Shown one piece after another: positions 7,829 to 16,355 of a stretch of DNA of 34,779 nucleotides (positions are counted from its first letter, which is position 1; each line of letters opens with the position of its first letter). Below the pieces are notes generated by a model. The model was not told where the DNA came from. It ran no database searches and was given only the letters and a program-made list of their open reading frames with translations. The position numbers were made by a program, and so were the translations under genes. Origin of the DNA: Maricaulis salignorans (GTDB lineage: Bacteria; Pseudomonadota; Alphaproteobacteria; Caulobacterales; Aquidulcibacteraceae). The stretch lies in assembly GCA_945891505.1 (NCBI GenBank), contig CAMDDL010000025.1, positions 1 through 34,779 on the forward strand, read 5' to 3'.

Positions 7829-8919
7829 GAAGAGATGCCCCAGTCGGCCAAAATGTCTTGGCTATGCTGACCGGGCTTTGGCGCGACCGAGCGAATGGTG
7901 CCCGGCGTTTTGGAGAAGCGCGGTGCAGGAGCAGGTTGGGTGACGCCTTCGACTTCCACGAAGGTCTGACGCGCCACATTGTGGGGATGCTGGGCAGCCT
8001 CTTCCCAGCTCAAAACGGGCGCAAAGCACACGTCGGTGCCTTCCATGATAGCCGTCCACTCATCGCGTGTCTTCGACTTGAAAATGGCGGCGATCTTTTC
8101 CGACAAAGCCGGCCAGTTGGCGCGGTCAAACTGGTTTTGGAAGGCGGGATCTGTAATCTCCGCCTGCTGCAAAAGAAGCGCATAGAATTGCGGTTCGATC
8201 GAGCCAATCGACACCCATTTGCCGTCGCTGGTCTCATAGCAATCATAAAAATGTGCGCCGCCGTCGAGCAGGTTTGCATCGCGCGTGTCCTGCCACATGC
8301 CGCTGGCGCGCATGCCCCAGAACATAGACGTCAGCGAGGCTGCGCCATCAGTCATCGCCACGTCGATCACTTGGCCTTCACCAGTGGTACGGGCATGAAT
8401 GACCCCGGCCAGAAGACCAAAGGCGAGATAAAGCGCGCCACCGCCGTAATCGCCAATCAGATTTAGCGGGGGCGCGGGCGGCTCCCCTTGCCGCCCGGTT
8501 GCCCAAAGGGCCCCAGTCAACGCGATATAATTGAGGTCGTGGCCTGCGGCCTTCGCCAAGGGTCCAAACTGCCCCCAGCCGGTCATGCGACCGTAAACAA
8601 GCTTGGGGTTGCGCGCCAAGACGACATCAGGCCCAAGGCCCAGCTTTTCTAAAACGCCGGGGCGATAGCCCTCCAGCATGGCATCGGCCTGTTCCAACAG
8701 CTTCAGGCAGGTTTCAACATCGTCTGGGTTTTTAAGATCAAGGCTGATTGATCGACGACCACGCCCCGTTACGTCCTTGGCCCCGCCACCGGAGCGCGAC
8801 CGTGGGCCATCAATGCGGATGACGTCTGCCCCCAAGTCGGATAGCAACATCCCGCAAAAAGGTCCCGGACCGATTGCTTCAAATTCGACAACTTTGACGC
8901 CACTTAATGGACCCGACAT
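7825..8919 (-). CDS. Alpha-methylacyl-CoA racemase-like protein (CaiB/BaiF fold)
   Basis: A 364-residue class III CoA-transferase-fold protein. Three residues align with the catalytic set described for alpha-methylacyl-CoA racemases: His127 in AAGHDLNYIALTG, Asp157 in NLIGDYGGGALY and Glu242 in IGSIEPQFY, each offset by one from the mycobacterial enzyme numbering (126, 156, 241). This supports racemisation of 2-methylacyl-CoA over CoA transfer, allowing beta-oxidation of branched chains. Start: AGGGGAAAGCC precedes the ATG. It overlaps the downstream phosphatase by 4 bases. No beta-oxidation genes adjoin it. A plain CoA-transferase remains possible. Confidence 0.85.
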   Translation of the reverse strand: MSGPLSGVKVVEFEAIGPGPFCGMLLSDLGADVIRIDGPRSRSGGGAKDVTGRGRRSISLDLKNPDDVETCLKLLEQADAMLEGYRPGVLEKLGLGPDVVLARNPKLVYGRMTGWGQFGPLAKAAGHDLNYIALTGALWATGRQGEPPAPPLNLIGDYGGGALYLAFGLLAGVIHARTTGEGQVIDVAMTDGAASLTSMFWGMRASGMWQDTRDANLLDGGAHFYDCYETSDGKWVSIGSIEPQFYALLLQQAEITDPAFQNQFDRANWPALSEKIAAIFKSKTRDEWTAIMEGTDVCFAPVLSWEEAAQHPHNVARQTFVEVEGVTQPAPAPRFSKTPGTIRSVAPKPGQHSQDILADWGISS

Positions 8920-9014
8920 GGCTTTCCCCTTGAGCTGTTGATTGGCTGCCCTTTACGAGCCTTTGGCGTTCGTGTTGCGACAATGTGGGGAAAAGCGCAA
9001 TGGCCAAACCCACT

Positions 9015-9692
9015 TCAGGCAGGGGATAAAGTCCAGTCGACCACCCACGGCCAATCCAAGCCACGACGCAGGATCTTAGCCGGCGCATCTGTGCCGAAGT
9101 CGCGGGGTTGCCATTCTTTAAGGCCAGTGACGCGCAGGTCTGCATGATCAAAGGCTACTAACCAGTCCTGAAATGGATGCGCAAAAGCAGGCATGGTGAC
9201 TTCTTCGCCATCCGCGGTTTTGAAATGCGCCGATACTCCGTTTAGAGACAAAAAAGGATGGATTTCGATAATCTTGATCACACCACCGCTCCGCAACAGG
9301 CGACTAGCTTCTTGTAAGGGTGGCACCAAGTCTGCGACATGTTCCAGCGTCAACGAGAACAAGATGAAATCCACACTCTGATCTTGCAGGGGAATTGCCT
9401 CGCTCATATCCGCTTGAAATAGGGTCCAATCGCCATCACGTTTGCGCGCCTCCGCCAACATGGCCGACGAAAAATCAAAGCCGATCAGATTTGACGCCCC
9501 GCTCGCTGCTAAAGCCTCCAGATTGCGCCCCGTGCCACAACCAAACTCCAAAATTGTCTTCTGTGCGAGAGCGAGCGGTGCTTGGCTAAGGGCTTGGCCA
9601 GCCGCATAGACCATCGGATTGTCATAGCCATCATAGCTGGATGCCCACACATCATAGGCCGCGGCGACATCCAAGGTCTTGGCTTCGCTCAT
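9015..9692 (-). CDS. Class I SAM-dependent methyltransferase
   Basis: A 225-residue protein with the SAM-binding motif ILEFGCGTGRNLEAL (about residues 47-61), a motif II acidic region at GFDFSSAMLAEARK, and LFSLTLEHVADLVPPLQEASRLLRSGGV typical of small-molecule or quinone-type methyltransferases. The substrate is not inferable. The frame is open up to 9734, but the ATG at 9692 overlaps the miaA stop as ATGA (9689-9692), so translational coupling to miaA is the better reading. The earlier in-frame start would lie inside miaA. The gap downstream (8920-9014) contains no clear terminator. Confidence 0.85.
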   Translation of the reverse strand: MSEAKTLDVAAAYDVWASSYDGYDNPMVYAAGQALSQAPLALAQKTILEFGCGTGRNLEALAASGASNLIGFDFSSAMLAEARKRDGDWTLFQADMSEAIPLQDQSVDFILFSLTLEHVADLVPPLQEASRLLRSGGVIKIIEIHPFLSLNGVSAHFKTADGEEVTMPAFAHPFQDWLVAFDHADLRVTGLKEWQPRDFGTDAPAKILRRGLDWPWVVDWTLSPA

Positions 9693-10558
9693 ACAGGAAT
9701 GACCTTCCAGTCCGCCGCGCGGTTGCGAATCCACGTCATTTGCCGCTTGGCATAATGGCGGCTATCGAGGATGGAGCGCGATATGGCTTCGTCATAGCCA
9801 CATTGCTCCTCAAAGAAATCAATCAGCCCGGGCATGCCAACAGCCTTCATCACCGGCAAATCCGGCTCCAGTCTGCGCTGGTAGAGTGCATGGGCTTCAT
9901 TGAGGCCGCCATCTTCCATCATGCGTTCAAAGCGCGCTTCGATACGGGCGTAGAGGACTTCGCGGTCTGGCATCAGCGCAATGCCCTCCCACGAACCTTG
10001 CGCCAAAACTGGGGGCTGGGGGTCTTGGTGCCAGTCGGACAACGGCCTGCCTGTGGCCTCAAAAACTTCTAAGGCGCGCGCAATGCGCACCGCGTCCTTG
10101 GGTTCAATCTTCCGGGCAGCTTTAGGATCGACCTGTAGCAAACGCGCATGTGCTGCACGCGGATCAGCCCCGACCAGTCTGCGGGTCGAGGCGCGCACGT
10201 CTGGCGGTACAGGTGGGGTTGGTACGAGCCCTTGCGTCAAAGCATGCGCATAAAGGCCTGTGCCGCCCACGAGAATGGGCCTGCGACCGCGCGCTTGAAT
10301 ATCAGCAATGGCGGCTTCGGCTTCTGCCAGCCAAGCCCCTGTTGAGTAGGCGATGGTGCCATCGATATGGCCGAACAAATGATGCGGCACGTCGCCCATT
10401 TCGGCCACGCTGGGCCTTGCCGTCAAAATTTCGAGGTCTGCATAGACTTGCATCGAGTCCATGTTGATGACTTCGCCATTTTGCTTGATAGCAGCATCAA
10501 TGGCATAGGCGGACTTGCCCGAAGCCGTGGGGCCGAGAATAAGGAGGGCAGTTTGCAT
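9689..10558 (-). CDS. miaA: tRNA dimethylallyltransferase MiaA
   Basis: A 289-residue enzyme that transfers a dimethylallyl group to N6 of A37 in tRNAs reading UNN codons. The P-loop LILGPTASGKSAYAID is at residues 6-21, followed by NMDSMQVYADLEILTARPS, PHHLFG and LVGGTGLYAHALTQGL, all MiaA hallmarks. The C-terminal KAVGMPGLIDFFEE, SRSILDSRHYAKRQMTWIRNR block binds tRNA. Length is at the short end of the family. It is transcribed divergently from serB across a 58-bp gap and is coupled to the methyltransferase by an ATGA overlap. Confidence 0.96.
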   Translation of the reverse strand: MQTALLILGPTASGKSAYAIDAAIKQNGEVINMDSMQVYADLEILTARPSVAEMGDVPHHLFGHIDGTIAYSTGAWLAEAEAAIADIQARGRRPILVGGTGLYAHALTQGLVPTPPVPPDVRASTRRLVGADPRAAHARLLQVDPKAARKIEPKDAVRIARALEVFEATGRPLSDWHQDPQPPVLAQGSWEGIALMPDREVLYARIEARFERMMEDGGLNEAHALYQRRLEPDLPVMKAVGMPGLIDFFEEQCGYDEAISRSILDSRHYAKRQMTWIRNRAADWKVIPV

Positions 10559-10616
10559 GGCCTGCCTCTAGCCCAAGTTCCGGCATACCGCCAATAGTCT
10601 GATGCGAATAAGCTGA

Positions 10617-11492
10617 ATGGAGTCTCAAGTGCCCCCTCTAATCCTCGTGAGCCCAACTGGTGAAAAAGTCCTTGAAGAAGCCGTGGCGCGAATCGAAGCC
10701 TTGTGGGGTGAGCTTTCGCTGAAGACGATTGAACCGGGCGAAGCCTTGCATCTGAGCTCTGTCGATGGCGATACCGAGGAGGCGATTTCCTGGCTGGATG
10801 GCCTGCCGCTGGATATTTCCTCAAGGCCACCAGAGCGCATGGGCCTTTTGGTCGCGGACATGGATTCCACCATCATTGGCTGCGAATGCCTCGATGAATT
10901 GGCTGATTTTGCCAATAAGAAGGCTGCAGTCTCGGCGATCACCGAACGGGCGATGGCAGGCGAGCTTGATTTTGAAGGCGCCCTAACTGAGCGGGTGGCG
11001 ATGCTGACTGGGCTGGAACTGACCGCGCTACAAGCCTGTTACGAAGCACGTGTGGAACTGAATCCGGGTGCCGAAGTCTTTGTGAGAACTATGGCGCACT
11101 TAGGCGCGCATTGCGCTTTGGTCTCGGGTGGCTTTAGCTTCTTTACCAGCCTCGTTGCGGCACGGGCAGGCTTTCATACCAATCGCGCCAATCAATTGTT
11201 AGACGATGGAGCCCGCCTAACCGGGCAAGTCGGCTTACCGATCCTTGGCAAGGAAGCCAAGTTGGCAGCTTTGAAAGAAGATGCGGCGCGGCTGAACCTC
11301 GATCTCTCCCAGACCCTTGCGATTGGGGATGGTGCAAATGATCTGATGATGATTGAAGCGGCAGGCCTTGGTATCGCGTATCGCGCCAAGCCAATCGTGG
11401 CTGCCCAAGCCCCTGCACGTATTGAGCATGGAACGTTAGAAAGCGCCCTCTTCTTCCAGGGCATTCCGCGCAGCGCATTCGTGTCCGTCTAA
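10617..11492 (+). CDS. serB: Phosphoserine phosphatase SerB
   Basis: A 291-residue HAD-family enzyme catalysing the last step of serine biosynthesis, O-phosphoserine to serine. Motif I is VADMDSTIIGCECLDELAD with the nucleophile Asp81 and Asp83. Motif II is LVSGGFSFF, the conserved lysine is in ILGKEAKLAAL, and motif III is AIGDGANDLMMIEAAGLGIAYRAKP. An N-terminal region of about 75 residues precedes the catalytic domain and probably replaces the ACT domains seen in some SerB proteins. No strong ribosome site is visible before the ATG at 10617. It is divergent from miaA. Confidence 0.95.
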   Translation: MESQVPPLILVSPTGEKVLEEAVARIEALWGELSLKTIEPGEALHLSSVDGDTEEAISWLDGLPLDISSRPPERMGLLVADMDSTIIGCECLDELADFANKKAAVSAITERAMAGELDFEGALTERVAMLTGLELTALQACYEARVELNPGAEVFVRTMAHLGAHCALVSGGFSFFTSLVAARAGFHTNRANQLLDDGARLTGQVGLPILGKEAKLAALKEDAARLNLDLSQTLAIGDGANDLMMIEAAGLGIAYRAKPIVAAQAPARIEHGTLESALFFQGIPRSAFVSV

Positions 11493-11580
11493 AGCCAACG
11501 AAAACCTTACCTCGAATTCATTTGAGTTGACCGCCCATTCCCCCTTAGGACGAGCGCGGGATCCAAGGGAGGGTGAGACG

Positions 11581-12975
11581 ATGACGCGTAGCTTTTTAGT
11601 GGCAACAGCCATGCTGTCAGGGACTTTTATCGGCGGCTCGGCCTTTGCCAACCAAAGTGGTGCCACGCAGTCGTCCGCAGAATTGACCCGGCGAGCGGCC
11701 CTAGGTGTCGCGCTTGAAAACACCAGCGAAGGGCCAAAGGTGACCTTGGTTACGCCTCAAATGACGGCGGCCTTGGCAGGAGTGGAACCTGGCGACATCG
11801 TTCTCAGCCTCAATGGCACAGTTACCAAAACCAATGCAGATCTAGTCGCAGCGGCTGGGCTCTTGCGCTCTGGTGATAGGACAGTGCTGACCCTCAAGCG
11901 CGGCACGGTCACCAAGACCGTCATAGCCAAAGCCACCCCCCGACCCTTGGAGTCCATTCCAGGTGCGGATGTGCGCTACGGCACCGTTTCTTTCAAAGAA
12001 GGTCGATTGCGCGACATTCTGGTGACCCCGAAGACTGCGGCACCGGGAGCCCCTGTTGTCTATTTGATCCAAGGCTATGGCTGCGGCAGTGTCGAAGGCC
12101 AGCCAAATCATCCCTATCACCTCTTGGCTAAAACTTTAGCAGAAGCTGGCATTGGGTCGTATCGGATTGAAAAGCTCGGTATGGGTGACAGCCTCACATC
12201 CACACCCTGCCTGAAGACAGACTTTGCCTTGGAAATGGAGGGGTTTGAGGCCGCTTACCAAGCCTTGATCAAGGATCGCGGTGTCAATCCAGATCGCATC
12301 ATCATCCTCGGCCATTCCATGGGTGGGATTCAAGCGCCACTAATTGCCGCCAAAGGGCCTGCGCCGCGCGGCGTGATGGTCTATGGCACGGCCCTGCGCA
12401 ATTGGCAGGACTATATGCAAGAGCTGTTTGCCATGCAGGGCTTCTTGTCCGCTGGAGCCGACCCCGCCGAGGCTGAACAAGCGGCGAAGGCCTTTAGGCC
12501 TTTGATGCAACGCATTTTCAATGAAGATGTCAGCCTAAAAACCATTGCGAATGAAAACCCCAATCATGAGGCCATGTTGCGTAGTGCTTTTGATTGGGAT
12601 GGCGACGACCTAATCCTCGGGCGCAACCTTGCCTATTGGCGTGGGGTCGCCGCGCAAGACACGGTAGCCGCTTGGCGCGATACCAAGGCGCCGGTTCTGG
12701 CCATTTATGGTGAGGCAGACTTTGCGGCCATAGATGAGCGCGACCACAAGCGAATTGTCGATGTCGTCAACTTTTATCGTCCGGGCACCGCGACCTATCG
12801 CTTTATGCCTATCACCGGTCATGGCTTTGATATTCAAGCGAGCCGAGAGGACGTGCGAGCGGCCAATCAGGCAGGAAAGCCAGTGACTGTAGCGCCCTAT
12901 AATCCGGAGCTAACCAAAGTAATGGCGGCTTGGATCAGCGCATTGCCCGCAAAAGGGCAGACAACGGCCAATTAA
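11581..12975 (+). CDS. Exported PDZ domain-alpha/beta hydrolase fusion
   Basis: A 464-residue protein. Residues 1-24 form a signal peptide ending near GGSAFA. Residues about 40-115 read as a PDZ-like domain (LGVALENTSEGPKVTLVTPQMTAALAG, then VEPGDIVLSLNGTVTKTNADLV). The rest is an alpha/beta hydrolase with nucleophile elbow GHSMGG (Ser246), probable acid Asp380 in YGEAD and His414 in ITGHGFD. The expected activity is ester, peptide or thioester hydrolysis in the periplasm; the substrate is unknown. GGGAGGG lies 7 bases before the ATG at 11581, which decides against the longer in-frame start at 11527. It follows serB after 88 bases. The PDZ-hydrolase combination is uncommon. Confidence 0.83.
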   Translation: MTRSFLVATAMLSGTFIGGSAFANQSGATQSSAELTRRAALGVALENTSEGPKVTLVTPQMTAALAGVEPGDIVLSLNGTVTKTNADLVAAAGLLRSGDRTVLTLKRGTVTKTVIAKATPRPLESIPGADVRYGTVSFKEGRLRDILVTPKTAAPGAPVVYLIQGYGCGSVEGQPNHPYHLLAKTLAEAGIGSYRIEKLGMGDSLTSTPCLKTDFALEMEGFEAAYQALIKDRGVNPDRIIILGHSMGGIQAPLIAAKGPAPRGVMVYGTALRNWQDYMQELFAMQGFLSAGADPAEAEQAAKAFRPLMQRIFNEDVSLKTIANENPNHEAMLRSAFDWDGDDLILGRNLAYWRGVAAQDTVAAWRDTKAPVLAIYGEADFAAIDERDHKRIVDVVNFYRPGTATYRFMPITGHGFDIQASREDVRAANQAGKPVTVAPYNPELTKVMAAWISALPAKGQTTAN

Positions 12976-13006
12976 TCGGACCGTATGGTCGGGTGTGGAA
13001 GGGTCT

Positions 13007-14677
13007 TCAGCCCTTGGGCACCGGCTCACCTTCCACAGGTGGTCTTGGCGGGCCAAGGCGCACACCGGCTGGAATACCCCGGTTTGTGGCTTCTGCTTCC
13101 GCACCCAGATTAATTAACGGGCAAGCCGGTGGCGCACACAACCAAATCTCCACCCGCCGATTGCGAATGCGGCCGCGCTCATCGGAGTTTGAGCCCACGG
13201 GCAATGAGTCGCCATAAGACCGCACAACGCCTGGCGTAACACCCAGACCTTGCAGCGCCAAAGCAACTGTTTCTGCCCGCGATTGCCCGAGGCCAATATT
13301 GGTGACCCGTGCGCCAACGTTGTCGGCAAAGCCCAAAACCGCAATACGGCGCTTATCAATTTGGTTCTTATTGATGAAGGCGACAAATCGCTTGAGGTCT
13401 TCTTCGGCCCGTGAATCAGGCTGATTAGCCCCATCATAAAAGCGAATGTCGAAATTCATCCGCTCGGCAAAACGCCCAAAAGTCCGGTAGTCGTTCGGCG
13501 CATCCGGTGGCGTCAAGACTTTTACAGCCCCCAGTCTTAGGGGCGTAATCCCTATGCGCGCTACCAATTCTGGGCCTGCTTGTGAGGTCGCAAAATCGGC
13601 AAAATCGCGCGCTGTCGGATCGCCGCCGGACGAACCAACATAGACAAACAGCCGTTCAGCAAACGTATAAGTCTCGGTCGAAATCGAAAAATCGTCGGCC
13701 CCGACCGAACGGGCACCCCGCTCATTCAGCGCCAAGGCCTTTACGCCGCCTGTGCCACGTCGGGTTATCCCAATTGCCTTTTCATCTCGGCCAACCGCAT
13801 CGGCTACCCCGGCGGGATCATCCAGAAAGGTGACGGTCTCAGGCGGCTCGCGGTCGCCCAACAAACGCCCTGCAGGGCTTGAATGAAAGTCAGCGCCAAG
13901 GCTCTCAAGTTTAATAGAGATGCGCCCCGACGTGTCTTTAGAGACCTGATTCCAATCGGTGAACTCACCACTCAAAATCCGACCTAAGACTTCTGTGTCG
14001 ATCCGATTGATCGGGTTGTTCCGATTAACCACGACCAAGCTGGCATCCAGCCCAATGATCTTTTCACTCGATGCATTGGTGAAATTGCCCAAGGCCGACA
14101 AACGGTCTGCCTCACCGGGCAAAACTTGTCGGGACGACATAACCGCCTCGAGGCGCTGCTGTGTCAGCGCTTCAAAACCACCTTGAGACGAACCCAGAGC
14201 GATCAGAACGCGGGCATTTTTACCCCCGCGCGAGCCAGTGATTTCAATCACAGTGTCGCCTTGATCTACCCGCACCGAGCTAAAGCCACGCACCCGCATC
14301 CAAGCCGAAACGAGGTCCGTCATCACAGTGGGGCCCATGCTAGACGCACCGCCAATTCGGAACAGCACATCTTCAGGCTTAGACTGCCCGGCTGCGAAGT
14401 CCTCTGTGATTGGAATTTGCCCTTGATCTTGGCCGGCAACGGCTTGCCCCTCGGCTTGAAAGAGCCAAGACATGTAGAAAAGCACCATGATACCAACAAC
14501 AATAACCAAACTGGTCACTGCCATCAGCCAGCCAATCACACCAAACTTCAAGTTAAATTGTGAGACCTTTGACAAAGCTGGAGCCTTGCGAGGCGATGGT
14601 CTTTCGGGCTTCTTCGAGGAATTTGGGTTGATCACCTTATCCCAGTCATAAGGCACATCGTCGCGGCCGTCTGCCAT
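13007..14677 (-). CDS. Membrane-anchored PstS-like substrate-binding protein with OmpA C-terminal domain
   Basis: A 556-residue protein. A charged cytoplasmic N-terminus (1-45) precedes one membrane helix (about 46-70). The periplasmic part starts with RIGGASSMGPTVMTDLVSAW, and later LVVVNRNNPINRIDTEVLGRI and GEFTDWNQV are typical of PstS-type phosphate/anion-binding proteins. Residues about 405-515 form an OmpA-like peptidoglycan-binding domain with FADNVGARVTNIGLGQSRAETVALAL, keeping the conserved Asp and Arg. A Pro-rich tail follows. The start is the ATG at 14677; the TTG one codon earlier is unnecessary. The protein should bridge inner membrane and cell wall. No ABC transporter genes adjoin it. 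The DegP-like gene lies upstream on the same strand, 130 bases away. Confidence 0.82.
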   Translation of the reverse strand: MADGRDDVPYDWDKVINPNSSKKPERPSPRKAPALSKVSQFNLKFGVIGWLMAVTSLVIVVGIMVLFYMSWLFQAEGQAVAGQDQGQIPITEDFAAGQSKPEDVLFRIGGASSMGPTVMTDLVSAWMRVRGFSSVRVDQGDTVIEITGSRGGKNARVLIALGSSQGGFEALTQQRLEAVMSSRQVLPGEADRLSALGNFTNASSEKIIGLDASLVVVNRNNPINRIDTEVLGRILSGEFTDWNQVSKDTSGRISIKLESLGADFHSSPAGRLLGDREPPETVTFLDDPAGVADAVGRDEKAIGITRRGTGGVKALALNERGARSVGADDFSISTETYTFAERLFVYVGSSGGDPTARDFADFATSQAGPELVARIGITPLRLGAVKVLTPPDAPNDYRTFGRFAERMNFDIRFYDGANQPDSRAEEDLKRFVAFINKNQIDKRRIAVLGFADNVGARVTNIGLGQSRAETVALALQGLGVTPGVVRSYGDSLPVGSNSDERGRIRNRRVEIWLCAPPACPLINLGAEAEATNRGIPAGVRLGPPRPPVEGEPVPKG

Positions 14678-14807
14678 CAAGGATTCCCCACGTTTCCAAG
14701 TCTGTCATCGCGCGCGCCGCATTCGCTCAGCTCGCGCCTCTTTTGCCTTCGAGGCTTCGCGGCAACCGATAGTCGAGGCGGACTGAAAGGTCTAGCTTTG
14801 CTACCTG

Positions 14808-16181
14808 TTACCTGCGCGTTGGACGCAGCGCCCGATAAATCGGTTGTCCATCTCGGTATAGACGAATAACAACCCCATCGCGCTTGCGCGCAGCCGCTTG
14901 TAACGCCGCGCGTGCTTCTTGCGGGCTTGCGATGGCTTGGCCTTGCACCTCTAAAAGGCCGTCGCCCGGGCGGACTTGGTCTTTGCCGGGGCCAAACGGA
15001 TCGAGAGCTGAGACGACCACCCGCACTTCAGGTGGCAGTTTTGGCCGATCTGACGGTGCAGCCGAACGCAATACAAGCCCCATAATAGAGACCGTCGGCA
15101 TAGCTTGCGGCGTGGGTGCCCGAACTTCACTGGGGGAGCGCCCAATAACCAGATTGGCAAAAATTGCTTGTCGGCCACGGAAGCCTTCAACCTTTACCTT
15201 AGCCCCAGCAGGTGCTGCTGCGGCATAGCGAGCCAAGGCGCGCGGATCGGTTATGGGCTGGCCTGCCCATTTCAAAATCCGGTCGCCCATGCGCAGGCCA
15301 GCCTTGGCTGCTGGTGAGTTGGCAGCAACATCAGCAACAATGACGCCATTTTGGCCTGTACCGCCTTCTTCTGGCGTCAAAAGACGTGCGCGAAGCCCGA
15401 TCCAGCCGCGCTGAACACTGCCGGTTTGCAGGATGTCTGCCACAATCTTGCGTGCCAAATTCGACGGCACCGCAAAGCCAACCCCAACCGACCCACCTTG
15501 GGTGCCGCCGGGAGAAACAATTGCGGTGTTGACACCGATCACTTCGCCGCGGGCATTAAACAAAGGCCCTCCGGAATTGCCACGATTGATCGCCGCATCG
15601 GTCTGCAAGAAGTCGTCATAGCGCCCGGCCTGCAAATCGCGGTTCCGGGCCGAGATTACCCCGACTGACAAGGAATTGCCGAGACCAAACGGACTGCCAA
15701 TCGCAATCGCCCAATCACCAACCCGAGCCGCATCACTATTGCCCCAAGTGACACTCGATAGGCGCATTGTGCCCGTGGTGCGCAACACGGCTAGGTCGGT
15801 CTCTGTATCGCGCCCGACCAAAGTAGCCGGCAAAACCGTGCCATCGACCAACATGATCTCAAACCGATCATTGCCTTCGATGACATGATTATTGGTGACC
15901 ACCACCCCGCGTGGATCAATCACAAAGCCCGAGCCTGTTGAGCTGCCACCAGCCTCTGCATGCACAGAATCACGGGGCGCACCAACCAAGGACCGTTTGG
16001 CCCGGATGGCGACAACGGCGGGCTGAAGCCTAGCCGAAAGATCAGCAAATCCACCGCCCAGCCCAATGGTCGGGCCGGCAGGCGTGGGTCCTACGCTTTG
16101 GGCGCCAACCGGCTGAAGGCCGGATAAGCCAAGCCCGATCATCGAAATCCAGAAACAAGCAAGCAAGCGCGCAGTCATCAT
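14808..16181 (-). CDS. DegP/Do-like periplasmic serine protease with two PDZ domains
   Basis: A 457-residue exported S1C protease. A signal peptide spans about residues 1-28 (ending VGAQ). The trypsin-like triad is His99 (VVTNNHVIEG), Asp129 (DTETDLAVLRT) and Ser203 (INRGNSGGPLFNARG). A first PDZ domain follows (about 255-345, SPAAKAGLRMGDRILKWAG) and a divergent second one (about 360-450, VRPGDGLLEVQGQAIASP). The expected role is periplasmic protein quality control. Two consecutive ATGs (16181, 16178) could start it. It is divergent from the TonB receptor gene across 174 bases. It is shorter than typical DegP, and an envelope-stress sigma signature was not recognised upstream. Confidence 0.9.
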   Translation of the reverse strand: MMTARLLACFWISMIGLGLSGLQPVGAQSVGPTPAGPTIGLGGGFADLSARLQPAVVAIRAKRSLVGAPRDSVHAEAGGSSTGSGFVIDPRGVVVTNNHVIEGNDRFEIMLVDGTVLPATLVGRDTETDLAVLRTTGTMRLSSVTWGNSDAARVGDWAIAIGSPFGLGNSLSVGVISARNRDLQAGRYDDFLQTDAAINRGNSGGPLFNARGEVIGVNTAIVSPGGTQGGSVGVGFAVPSNLARKIVADILQTGSVQRGWIGLRARLLTPEEGGTGQNGVIVADVAANSPAAKAGLRMGDRILKWAGQPITDPRALARYAAAAPAGAKVKVEGFRGRQAIFANLVIGRSPSEVRAPTPQAMPTVSIMGLVLRSAAPSDRPKLPPEVRVVVSALDPFGPGKDQVRPGDGLLEVQGQAIASPQEARAALQAAARKRDGVVIRLYRDGQPIYRALRPTRR

Positions 16182-16355
16182 GGACTAAGACTTAGACCGG
16201 AGCGGGCATTTGGGAAAGTAACCCATTGCCTCCAAGCGCACGCAAACACATAAGCCCTTCAATTACAAAAACTTCATGACAGCCTTTTCACGGGTAATTA
16301 AAGATCAAATCGAAGATAGAGAAGCCGTCAGTTTGATTTGGGCGGGGGAACACCC

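Noticed and set aside
12979-12990. GACC-GTAT-GGTC hairpin between the hydrolase and OmpA-fusion genes
   Set aside because: A 4-bp stem without T-run cannot be distinguished from chance.
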